Part shown: positions 1 to 6,376 of the stretch, piece after piece
How positions within the stretch are numbered: the stretch's first letter is position 1
How the letters are laid out: each line of letters starts with the position of its first letter
NCBI GenBank assembly: GCA_029861795.1
Contig: JAOTYS010000163.1
Span: 1-9,128, forward strand
From: Gammaproteobacteria bacterium
GTDB taxonomy: Bacteria; Pseudomonadota; Gammaproteobacteria; Arenicellales; JAOTYS01
DNA length: 9,128 bases
Reading direction: 5' to 3'
Notes under the pieces: generated by a model
What the model was told of the DNA's origin: nothing
What the model saw: only the letters and a program-made list of their open reading frames with translations
Database searches by the model: none
Translations under genes and position numbers: made by a program

Positions 1-597
1 CATAAGCCCATACTCGATACCATTGTGTATCATCTTCACAAAATGTCCGGCACCGTGGGGCCCGCAGTGCAAGTAACCCTGTTCGGCGGTGTTATGACCC
101 TCCTCTCTTCCGGGTGTTTGTGGTGCGCTATTACTCCCGGGTGCCAGTGATCGAAATATCGGATCGAGATGGGCCACGATGTCCTCCTCGCCCCCAATCA
201 TCTGGCAATAGCCGCGTTCTAGACCCCACACCCCACCACTTACCCCGATGTCGACGTAATGGATACCTTTGGCAGCAAGCTCTTGGGCGCGACGGATATC
301 TTCACGATAGTGGGAGTTGCCGCCGTCGATGATAATGTCCCCTTGCTCCATGAAGTTGACTACTTCGTTGATGACGTTATCGACTAGGCCCGCGGGTACC
401 ATGATCCACGCGGCACGCGGTTTGCTGAGACCCTCGAAAAGCTCAGACAATGTGTTTGTCCCACTTGCACCCTCTTGCTCTAGAGCATGTATGCTATCTC
501 GGTTCACATCGTAGACAACGCATGAATGTTTGTTTCGCATCAGGCGACGAACAATGTTGGCGCCCATACGTCCGAGCCCTATCATTCCTAACTGCAT
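1..597 (-). CDS. gnd: 6-phosphogluconate dehydrogenase family protein (decarboxylating), N-terminal part, truncated by window edge
   Basis: This is an open frame of 199 codons from an ATG at 597-595, reading off the left edge without a stop. I translated it from the complementary strand. It starts with a Rossmann nucleotide-binding motif, [13 protein letters not shown] (residues 7-19). The second strand ends VVYD (27-30); an acidic residue there generally favours NAD over NADP, an inference. Family motifs follow: [10 protein letters not shown] (91-100, substrate loop), [15 protein letters not shown] (116-130) and [16 protein letters not shown] (182-197), which carries the catalytic Lys188 and Asn192. 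A Pro/Gly-rich stretch at 152-172 before GYLHCGP looks like the longer-loop bacterial branch related to YqeC/GndA rather than classical NADP Gnd. The start is supported by AGGAG at 610-606, 8 bases upstream. Its product would oxidise and decarboxylate 6-phosphogluconate to ribulose 5-phosphate. It is divergent from the F420 genes. The missing C-terminal half prevents assignment to a subfamily. Confidence 0.93.
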   Translation of the reverse strand, partial: MQLGMIGLGRMGANIVRRLMRNKHSCVVYDVNRDSIHALEQEGASGTNTLSELFEGLSKPRAAWIMVPAGLVDNVINEVVNFMEQGDIIIDGGNSHYREDIRRAQELAAKGIHYVDIGVSGGVWGLERGYCQMIGGEEDIVAHLDPIFRSLAPGSNSAPQTPGREEGHNTAEQGYLHCGPHGAGHFVKMIHNGIEYGLM

Positions 598-847
598 CGC
601 TCAAACTCCTGTTAAAGGCTTATCATAGTGCGCTGTGGCTGTCAGTCTGCCCAACCAAGACTCCGGGGGTTGGCAAGCCCTCGATTATCGTGCCGAATGA
701 CTTACTGTACGCAGTATCGGTTGATATGTCATTATCCGCGCCTGCCTCGCATGACGTGTGAAAACTTGACCGCCGGTCCCCATTATTTTCAACGCGACTT
801 TATTGACTGAGAAAACTTCGAACTCCGTTAGCTGAGGATCCGCTACA
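598..847. other. Divergent intergenic region between the gnd-like gene and fbiC
   Basis: This 250-base spacer must hold the promoters of both divergent genes. The gnd ribosome site is at 606-610 on the minus strand, and the fbiC site GAGGA is at 834-838, 9 bases before its GTG. A small inverted repeat, CCAACC (651-656) with GGTTGG (668-673), lies in the middle; it has no following T-run and could be an operator or chance. I see TTGACC at 766-771 as a loose -35-like element, but no properly spaced -10, so no promoter is called. Short open frames here have no plausible ribosome site or recognisable protein. Confidence 0.5.
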
Positions 848-3292
848 GTGGCTGCAAGTGTCGATATCATTAATCAGGCTATGGATGGCACGCGTTTGTC
901 TGATGAAGACGCGTTGCTGCTAATCGATCATCAGGACCTTGGATCGCTGCTCAACGCGGCGTGTGTAATTCGCGATGCAGCGCACGGCTCAGTATTGTCG
1001 TACTCGCCCAAGGTATTCATTCCCCTGACGCGATTGTGCCGAGATGTTTGTCACTACTGTACCTTTGTACAGTCCCCCAAAAACACTGAGCCTGCATTTC
1101 TTGCTATCGAGCAGATGAGCGATATCGCGCGCAAAGGCGCCAAAGCGGGTTGTCATGAGGCACTGTTCACGTTGGGCGACAAACCGGAGCTGCGCTATCG
1201 GGTCGCCCGCGATGCGCTGCGTCATCTCGGGCACGACACCACGCTTTCCTATCTTGCACAGGCTGCAAAATGCGTTCATGAGCAGACCGGGCTGTTGCCC
1301 CACTTAAACCCGGGAGTCCTGGACGCAACCGACATCGTTGAACTTCGTAAAGTCTCCGCTTCGATGGGGATCATGCTGGAAAGTGTATCTGAACGTTTGT
1401 GTCGCAAGGGCGGCCCGCACTACGGTTCGCCGGACAAACATCCATCGGTCCGGCTCGAGACAATCAGGCTTGCCGGGGAATACGCAGTACCTTTTACCAC
1501 CGGAATTTTGATTGGCATTGGCGAGACTCGTCGCGAGCGTATCGAGTCTTTGCTCGCAATACGTCGTCTGCAGGAACACTACGGCCATATACAAGAAGTC
1601 ATCGTTCAGAATTTTCGGGCTAAACCCAATACACTGATGTCCCAAATGGCGGAGCCAAGCTTGGAGGATCATCAGTGGACCATCGCCGTTACACGGTTGA
1701 TTCTGGGTGCAGAAATGAATGTGCAAGCCCCGCCCAATTTGAGACCTGGGGAGCTTGCCAAACTGATTGACGCTGGGATTAATGATTGGGGTGGGATTTC
1801 CCCGGTCACTGTAGACCACGTGAATCCCGAGGCGCCGTGGCCAAAGATAGAACACCTTGAGCGTGCTGCCAAGGCGGCGGGCAAACAACTCGTGCCGCGC
1901 CTAGCGATTTATCCACGATACGCATGTGATGCGAATCGCTGGCTCGATCATTCGCTGCGAACGGAGGTACTACGGTCGATCGATTCTGACGGTTTTGTTC
2001 GCGACCACGACTGGGCGCCAGGATCCGACGCGTCGGTGCCGAAAGAACAACTGAATTTGATCATCCACGTTCCGCACCCGCCAGTGAATCCCGAATTCAG
2101 GTCACACCTTGATAGGCTGATGAATGCAGAGTGCCCGACGGAATCCGATATCGTAAACTTGTTCACGGCGCGTGGTGAAGAGTTTAGAGCAGTGTGTGAA
2201 GCGGCCGATCGAGTGCGATCGGAGGTGAATGGCGATACCGTTAGCTACGTCGTGAATCGCAATATCAATTACACCAATGTGTGTTATTTCCGTTGCCGCT
2301 TCTGCGCCTTCTCTAAAGGCAAGACTAGTGAGAACTTGCGCGGCCAACCCTATGATCTTGACCTTGAAGAAATAGCGCGACGAACTCAAGAAGCGTGGGA
2401 TCGCGGGGCCACCGAGGTATGTATGCAGGGTGGAATTCACCCGGATTACACGGGACAAACTTATTTGGAAATCTGTCGGGCAGTAAAGACGGCGGCGCCA
2501 GACATACATGTGCATGCTTTTTCGCCGTTGGAAGTTTGGCAAGGTGCACGTACGCTAGGCATGGCAGTTAGCGAGTATCTTAGAGAACTCAAAGCCACTG
2601 GGCTCGCTTCATTACCAGGCACTGCGGCCGAGATTCTCGATAACGAAGTTCGTGCGGTGATATGCCCGGACAAGCTCACTACAGCTCAATGGTCAGAAGT
2701 TGTCGAGAGCGCACACGAGGCGGGCATCCCGACCACTTCGACCATCATGTTTGGCCACGTCGATCGACCCACTCATTGGGCTCGGCACTTGCTAAGGTTA
2801 AGGGACTTGCAGCAGCGCACACTGGGGATTACTGAGTTTGTGCCGTTGCCGTTTGTTCACATGGAGGCACCGATTTATATCAAGGGTCAAGCGCGCCGAG
2901 GACCTACGTTTCGTGAAACTGTATTGATGCACGCAGTGTCACGCTTGGTATTACATCCATATATCACCAATATCCAAGCGTCTTGGGTCAAGCTTGGGAC
3001 TCAGGGAGCGTTGGCCTGCTTGCAGGCAGGCGCTAATGATCTTGGTGGCAGCCTAATGAATGAAACAATCTCCCGTGCAGCCGGCGCCGCCCACGGGCAG
3101 GAACTATCGCCGGGGCGCATGGAGCATCTTATTCGGCAAATTGGTCGAAGCCCTCGACAGCGATCCACTTTGTATCAGGACGTATCCGAACAACGACATC
3201 AAGCGGCGATTGATGCAGAGCCGCTGACTGCGGTGGTGAATCGTCCAGCACACCGCTATGCACATGCGAACTTGGCAACTTTCGAAAGCTAA
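848..3292 (+). CDS. fbiC: FO synthase FbiC: fused CofG-CofH radical SAM enzyme (7,8-didemethyl-8-hydroxy-5-deazariboflavin synthase)
   Basis: Makes FO, the redox chromophore of coenzyme F420, from tyrosine and 5-amino-6-ribitylamino-uracil, using two cytoplasmic radical-SAM half-reactions. Both halves are visible in one 814-residue chain. The N-terminal CofG module (about 45-390) has the [4Fe-4S] motif CRDVCHYC, with Cys64, Cys68 and Cys71. The C-terminal CofH module (about 430-800) has NYTNVCYFRCRFCAFSKGK, with Cys479, Cys483 and Cys486. CofH signatures follow, including MQGGIHPDY, HAFSPLEV and LPGTAAEILDNEVR. Length is near that of actinobacterial FbiC (about 850). Archaea usually encode CofG and CofH separately, so the fusion links this to the bacterial lineage. 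The start is GTG at 848 with GAGGA at 834-838; the frame is intact with no sign of decay. It is the first gene of the plus-strand block with cofE and cofD. The ligand for each cluster and the fusion order match the family; the exact linker boundary is approximate. Confidence 0.97.
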   Translation: MAASVDIINQAMDGTRLSDEDALLLIDHQDLGSLLNAACVIRDAAHGSVLSYSPKVFIPLTRLCRDVCHYCTFVQSPKNTEPAFLAIEQMSDIARKGAKAGCHEALFTLGDKPELRYRVARDALRHLGHDTTLSYLAQAAKCVHEQTGLLPHLNPGVLDATDIVELRKVSASMGIMLESVSERLCRKGGPHYGSPDKHPSVRLETIRLAGEYAVPFTTGILIGIGETRRERIESLLAIRRLQEHYGHIQEVIVQNFRAKPNTLMSQMAEPSLEDHQWTIAVTRLILGAEMNVQAPPNLRPGELAKLIDAGINDWGGISPVTVDHVNPEAPWPKIEHLERAAKAAGKQLVPRLAIYPRYACDANRWLDHSLRTEVLRSIDSDGFVRDHDWAPGSDASVPKEQLNLIIHVPHPPVNPEFRSHLDRLMNAECPTESDIVNLFTARGEEFRAVCEAADRVRSEVNGDTVSYVVNRNINYTNVCYFRCRFCAFSKGKTSENLRGQPYDLDLEEIARRTQEAWDRGATEVCMQGGIHPDYTGQTYLEICRAVKTAAPDIHVHAFSPLEVWQGARTLGMAVSEYLRELKATGLASLPGTAAEILDNEVRAVICPDKLTTAQWSEVVESAHEAGIPTTSTIMFGHVDRPTHWARHLLRLRDLQQRTLGITEFVPLPFVHMEAPIYIKGQARRGPTFRETVLMHAVSRLVLHPYITNIQASWVKLGTQGALACLQAGANDLGGSLMNETISRAAGAAHGQELSPGRMEHLIRQIGRSPRQRSTLYQDVSEQRHQAAIDAEPLTAVVNRPAHRYAHANLATFES

Positions 3293-3367
3293 TGTTGAGT
3301 TCCACCTGGCGTCCGCAAACAGATTCTTCCAGCGTACAGGCCTAGCGACTAGAGGTCGAGGCGCGTG

Positions 3368-4141
3368 ATGCACACCGCCCCGACGATCACACTCACCGCC
3401 GTACCGGATGTGCCGCAAGTACGTCCTGGTCACGATCTTGCATTAATTCTCATAGACGCGATCAAGCGCGCCGATATCGGGCTGCGGCGCCAGGACGTCC
3501 TGGTGATCGCTCAGAAGGTCGTGTCTAAGGCGCAAGACCGTTTTGTGGACTTGAACGAGGTCACACCTTCACCGCGTGCCCACGCATTCGCCAAGGAGGT
3601 TGAGAAAGACCCTCGTTTGGTTGAAGTAATTCTTTCCGAATCGACCGCAGTATTGAGACACCGACCGGGCTTGATGATCTGTGTGCACAGAAACGGGTTC
3701 GTAATGGCTAACGCAGGTGTGGATCAGTCCAATGTGGGCGAGGACAGCGACAACCGTCGAGTGTTATTGTTGCCTACGGATCCGGATGCAACCTGCGGTC
3801 AACTTAAAGCGGTCGTGGATGAACGTTTCAACACCGATGTCGGCGTGATAATTAATGATAGTAGCGGACGGCCTTGGCGTATCGGCGTGGTGGGTATCGC
3901 GCTAGGTGCGGCGGGATTGCCCTCAATTCGGGATCTTTGCGGCCAGCAAGACCTATTTGGACGACCGTTGATGGTGACATGGTCGGCGCTGGCGGATCAG
4001 TTGGCCTCCGCGGCATCCCTGGTGATGGGTGAAGGAGATGAAGGTAATCCGCTTGTTTTGATACGAGGCGTAACCTGGTCTGAGCCCGAGGTTCCCGCCG
4101 CGGCGATCCTGAGGGTCAAAGAACAAGATCTGTTTCGTTGA
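3368..4141 (+). CDS. cofE: Coenzyme F420-0:L-glutamate ligase CofE (single-domain)
   Basis: Adds gamma-linked glutamates to F420-0, GTP-dependently in the characterised family, giving the polyglutamate tail of F420. The 257-residue protein is the size of stand-alone CofE. Motifs in order are AQKVVSKAQDR (48-58), MANAGVDQSNVG (113-124), INDSSGRPWRIG (162-173, metal and substrate loop) and DLFGRPL (195-201). It ends soon after the ligase fold. The C-terminal FMN nitroreductase-like domain found in mycobacterial FbiB, which reduces dehydro-F420-0, is absent. A GTG (3365) and an ATG (3368) are adjacent and in frame. I prefer the ATG, because GAGG at 3358-3361 lies 6 bases from it but only 3 from the GTG. 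It follows fbiC by 75 bases and precedes cofD by 49, so co-transcription is likely but not proven. Confidence 0.95.
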   Translation: MHTAPTITLTAVPDVPQVRPGHDLALILIDAIKRADIGLRRQDVLVIAQKVVSKAQDRFVDLNEVTPSPRAHAFAKEVEKDPRLVEVILSESTAVLRHRPGLMICVHRNGFVMANAGVDQSNVGEDSDNRRVLLLPTDPDATCGQLKAVVDERFNTDVGVIINDSSGRPWRIGVVGIALGAAGLPSIRDLCGQQDLFGRPLMVTWSALADQLASAASLVMGEGDEGNPLVLIRGVTWSEPEVPAAAILRVKEQDLFR

Positions 4142-4190
4142 TGCAAGCCCACTCGCACGTGTTGCATTTCCACTTGTCGCCAATTCGAGT

Positions 4191-5168
4191 ATGACTGCAA
4201 TGTCTGAAGTTGGTGCGGCACAAGTTTTAGCAATCTCTGGCGGAATCGGCGGCGCCAAACTTGCGCTTGGGCTGTATCGAGTTTTGGGAGCGGACGAACT
4301 TATTGTTGTGGCGAACACCGGGGACGACTTTGAGCATCTCGGGCTACATGTCTCGCCTGACGTCGACACGTTAATGTACACATTTGCAGGCATTAACAAT
4401 CGACGGACCGGTTGGGGTCGAGAGGATGAAACCTGGACCTTCATGGATGCCCTTGGCCAGTTAGGCGGTGAGACTTGGTTTCGCCTTGGCGATGGCGATC
4501 TCGCGACTAACGTCGAGCGCACCCGACGGCTAAAGTCCGGAGAGAGTTTAACCGGGGTGACCCAAGACTTTACTAGCCGGCTCGGTATTCACGCACGGCT
4601 TGTTCCTATGACCGATGATCCTGTGCGTACCATGGTAGAAACAATTGACGGTCAGCGTTCGTTTCAACACTACTTTGTTAAGGAATCTTGTGTACCGGCT
4701 GTGGTGGCTTTTCGTTTCGATGGCGCGCAGTCGGCCCGACTTAATCCTGTGTTTCTCGAGGCCCTCAACAATCCAGGTTTAAGGGTGGTGGTGATCTGTC
4801 CATCCAATCCTTTCATCAGTATCGATCCAATACTCGCGGTGCCTGGAGTACGGAATGCCCTTATTGAATGGCATGGGCCAGTGGTGGCGGTGTCGCCAAT
4901 CATCGGGGGTCGCTCGATCAAAGGCCCCACTGCAAAGATGATGAACGAACTCGGTCTGCCGGCGACAGCAGGCGCCGTCGCAACACACTACGGTGAACTG
5001 ATCGATGGGTTTGTGTTGGATACAACAGATAGCTCGCAAGCAAACAACGTAGAAATACCTACGTTATGCACAAATACCTTAATGAAAAACCTCGAGGATC
5101 GCGAAACTCTTGCCCGTGACGTTTTGAATTTTGCAGAACAGTTAAGGCAAGAATCGGGGGTGGTTTAG
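4191..5168 (+). CDS. cofD: CofD/FbiA-family phospho-carboxylate transferase of F420 biosynthesis
   Basis: Transfers a phosphorylated three-carbon acid from its GDP-activated form (made by CofC/FbiD) onto FO, giving F420-0 or dehydro-F420-0. The 325-residue length is normal. The glycine-rich N-terminus SGGIGGAKL (16-24) and NTGDDFEHLGLHVSPDVDTL (42-61) form the core FO and metal site. Also present are FRLGDGDLA (97-105), CPSNPFISIDPIL (203-215) and SPIIGGRSIKGPTAKMM (235-251). Family members differ in donor: phosphoenolpyruvate in actinobacteria, phospholactate in archaea, 3-phosphoglycerate in a Rhizopus endosymbiont. The sequence alone does not settle which applies here. No strong ribosome site precedes the ATG at 4191 or the in-frame ATG at 4200, so the start is uncertain by three residues, and translation may be weak or coupled. 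It is the last gene of the F420 block. Its stop is 5 bases from the stop of the convergent transporter gene. Confidence 0.95.
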   Translation: MTAMSEVGAAQVLAISGGIGGAKLALGLYRVLGADELIVVANTGDDFEHLGLHVSPDVDTLMYTFAGINNRRTGWGREDETWTFMDALGQLGGETWFRLGDGDLATNVERTRRLKSGESLTGVTQDFTSRLGIHARLVPMTDDPVRTMVETIDGQRSFQHYFVKESCVPAVVAFRFDGAQSARLNPVFLEALNNPGLRVVVICPSNPFISIDPILAVPGVRNALIEWHGPVVAVSPIIGGRSIKGPTAKMMNELGLPATAGAVATHYGELIDGFVLDTTDSSQANNVEIPTLCTNTLMKNLEDRETLARDVLNFAEQLRQESGVV

Positions 5169-5173
5169 CAACC

Positions 5174-5641
5174 TCATGATTTGCCGATAAACAACATCAC
5201 TATCCCGCCGACTACAAAGAGGCTCCCAAGAAATTGTATCCAAGACAATGACTCCCTAAAGACGATGAACGAAACAATTACGGTGATCACGATTGTTCCA
5301 CTGACGATAGTCGGAATGGCAACGTTCGCAGACATCGCTTCCCTGGGCCACATTACTCCACTGAACAAATAGAAGTAACCTATCTCCGCTGCACCGATAC
5401 AAAGTCCTGCTGCGATGGCCCATGTGTAGGTAGGTGTAGACAGCTGCAACACGTGACCGCCTCGCAGGAGCAACACAACCGCGAAGGAAGTTGATGCTGC
5501 TAGTGCCGCGACTTGCAGGCAAATGGTCGCCAAGATGGTGGAGGTGGATTCAAGCGGAACGTAGTTACTGGATACTTTGACCAGAAGATTATAGCCGGCG
5601 TAAAGAATCGTGATGAGAAACAAGAGTGCTATGGGTGACAT
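5174..5641 (-). CDS. EamA-domain (DMT superfamily) membrane transporter, single-repeat
   Basis: A 155-residue hydrophobic protein with five likely membrane segments, at about 3-22, 35-59, 72-95, 107-128 and 136-152. The last hairpin, FRESLSWIQFLGSLFVVGGIVMLF (split as 128-137 and 138-151), matches the EamA C-terminal signature of a Glu after the penultimate helix and a glycine-rich final helix. Most EamA exporters carry two such repeats in about 300 residues. This one has one, so it probably works as a dimer, as small multidrug-resistance-type proteins do. The substrate cannot be predicted. No clear ribosome site precedes the ATG. It lies 82 bases downstream of the grlR-like gene on the same strand, possibly co-transcribed, and converges with cofD with a 5-base gap. 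It has no visible functional tie to F420. Confidence 0.85.
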   Translation of the reverse strand: MSPIALLFLITILYAGYNLLVKVSSNYVPLESTSTILATICLQVAALAASTSFAVVLLLRGGHVLQLSTPTYTWAIAAGLCIGAAEIGYFYLFSGVMWPREAMSANVAIPTIVSGTIVITVIVSFIVFRESLSWIQFLGSLFVVGGIVMLFIGKS

Positions 5642-5723
5642 GAGCGGTACCGTAGTGATCGGTTAGCTATTGTTTGTCTGTGCACCATACAACATCGGTG
5701 ACAAGGAGAGCTAGTGCAGGATG

Positions 5724-6110
5724 TTACGTCGCAGCGACGCGTCGGATTATCCTGATGATGAGTGGGTCGTTAACTCCATTTTTTGTTCGCGCCGATAGCT
5801 CGATCACATCTCGGTTTGTATGATGATCCAGGGTTGCAGTTATCGAGATCTCACAGGTATCATCCGACCCGAAAATTGGATACTTATCATCCGCATAGTG
5901 TGTGATCAACAACGATGCAGACAACCCGTAGTTCTCAATATGGTAGGTACCGGAGTAATAGTAGTGTGTATCTCCACCGAGAAGGCGACCGCTTTCAAAA
6001 AAATCACCGAATACGCGTTGTTTGATAAAACCTAAAACTCCAATACCAAAGGGTCCTTGTTGTGTCATGATTTCAACAGACCAAAGGCCTTCTACACTGG
6101 AATCTTTCAT
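5724..6110 (-). CDS. GrlR-domain (type III secretion regulator-like) small protein
   Basis: A 128-residue protein with the GrlR-family fold signature. It begins VEGLWSVEI (6-14) and continues with GPFGIGVLGF (19-28), GRLLGGDTHYYYSGTY (41-56), LLITHY (67-72) and IFGSDD (79-84), ending in an alternating beta pattern with IIRIIRRV (118-125). GrlR of enteropathogenic E. coli is a small beta-barrel repressor that binds the activator GrlA of the LEE type III secretion genes. Most homologues elsewhere have no known role. No secretion genes are visible here, so regulation of secretion should not be assumed. GLWSV sits close to the N-terminus as in relatives, which supports the ATG, though I see no Shine-Dalgarno sequence. 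Lines counted by eye are lower in GC than the F420 genes, which may hint at a different origin. Confidence 0.8.
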   Translation of the reverse strand: MKDSSVEGLWSVEIMTQQGPFGIGVLGFIKQRVFGDFFESGRLLGGDTHYYYSGTYHIENYGLSASLLITHYADDKYPIFGSDDTCEISITATLDHHTNRDVIELSARTKNGVNDPLIIRIIRRVAAT

Positions 6111-6131
6111 AAAGTTAACGCAAACAGATGA

Positions 6132-6160
6132 ATGATATTCGCTACAACAATAGCCGCGAA
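6132..6160 (-). promoter_or_regulatory. Candidate promoter of the grlR-like gene
   Basis: On the minus strand, TATCAT (6137-6132) matches the -10 consensus at 5 of 6 positions. TTCGCG (6160-6155), 17 bases upstream, matches the -35 at only 3 of 6. The predicted transcript would start about 14 bases before the ATG, which fits the absence of a clear ribosome site. This is a weak sequence match only. Confidence 0.25.
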
Positions 6161-6309
6161 GTTAGATTTATCATATCGTGGCAAGCGAAGTTACCTAAGT
6201 AAAGCGTCTGCTCTCTCGGCTTGCAGTAATTGGTTAAGATTCCATGTGCCAATGAATCGATATGCGGCGGATAATCGTTATTCATTAGCACACGCCGAAA
6301 CTGGCCTAA

Positions 6310-6338
6310 TTGACTAATTAATTAGTATCTGTAAAGAT
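6310..6338 (+). promoter_or_regulatory. Candidate promoter of the phosphoesterase-permease unit
   Basis: TTGACT (6310-6315) matches the -35 consensus at 5 of 6. After a 17-base spacer comes AAAGAT (6333-6338), preceded by TG one base further up (6330-6331), as in an extended -10. The -10 hexamer itself matches only 3 of 6. The spacer is very AT-rich and contains a perfect palindrome, listed separately. The position, about 40 bases ahead of the GTG start, is reasonable for a leader. Confidence 0.35.
6313..6326. repeat. Perfect 14-base palindrome ACTAATTAATTAGT
   Basis: The 14 bases read identically on both strands. They overlap the 3' half of a candidate -35 and the spacer of the candidate promoter, in a divergent spacer, which is where a dimeric repressor would bind. 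AT-rich palindromes also arise by chance in AT-rich DNA, so an operator role is inference. Confidence 0.5.
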
Positions 6339-6364
6339 AGCTTTTGCCGCTGCGGGGCGCCGCC

Positions 6365-6370
6365 CGGAGG
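6365..6370 (+). promoter_or_regulatory. Ribosome binding site CGGAGG that fixes the phosphoesterase start
   Basis: A strong Shine-Dalgarno sequence lies 6 bases before the GTG at 6377. The longer frame from TTG at 6344 would translate through this site and has no comparable sequence ahead of it, so the GTG is the better start. Confidence 0.8.
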
Positions 6371-6376
6371 AACATC

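Noticed and set aside
152..235. Pro/Gly-rich loop of the dehydrogenase (residues about 152-172) as a novel insertion
   Set aside because: From recall, the longer-loop branch of this family carries a similar segment before GYLHCGP, so it is a clade feature rather than an oddity.
651..673. Inverted repeat CCAACC/GGTTGG in the gnd-fbiC spacer
   Set aside because: The 6-base stem with an 11-base loop and no T-run is too weak to call a terminator or operator; it is noted only in the spacer entry.
114..761. Several plus-strand frames at the left edge
   Set aside because: The minus strand encodes a clear dehydrogenase with catalytic motifs over 1-597, so the plus-strand frames there are shadows.
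685..870. A 61-codon minus-strand frame covering the spacer before fbiC
   Set aside because: It overlaps the fbiC start and its ribosome site, has no family motif and no convincing Shine-Dalgarno sequence.
3953..4522. A 189-codon minus-strand frame across the cofE-cofD junction
   Set aside because: It is antisense to two genes with clear motifs; its composition is Ser/Pro/Arg-rich, typical of shadow frames.
6132..6317. A 61-codon plus-strand frame in the divergent spacer before the phosphoesterase
   Set aside because: No ribosome site, no recognisable protein pattern, low complexity of evidence, and it overlaps the candidate promoters; most likely chance.
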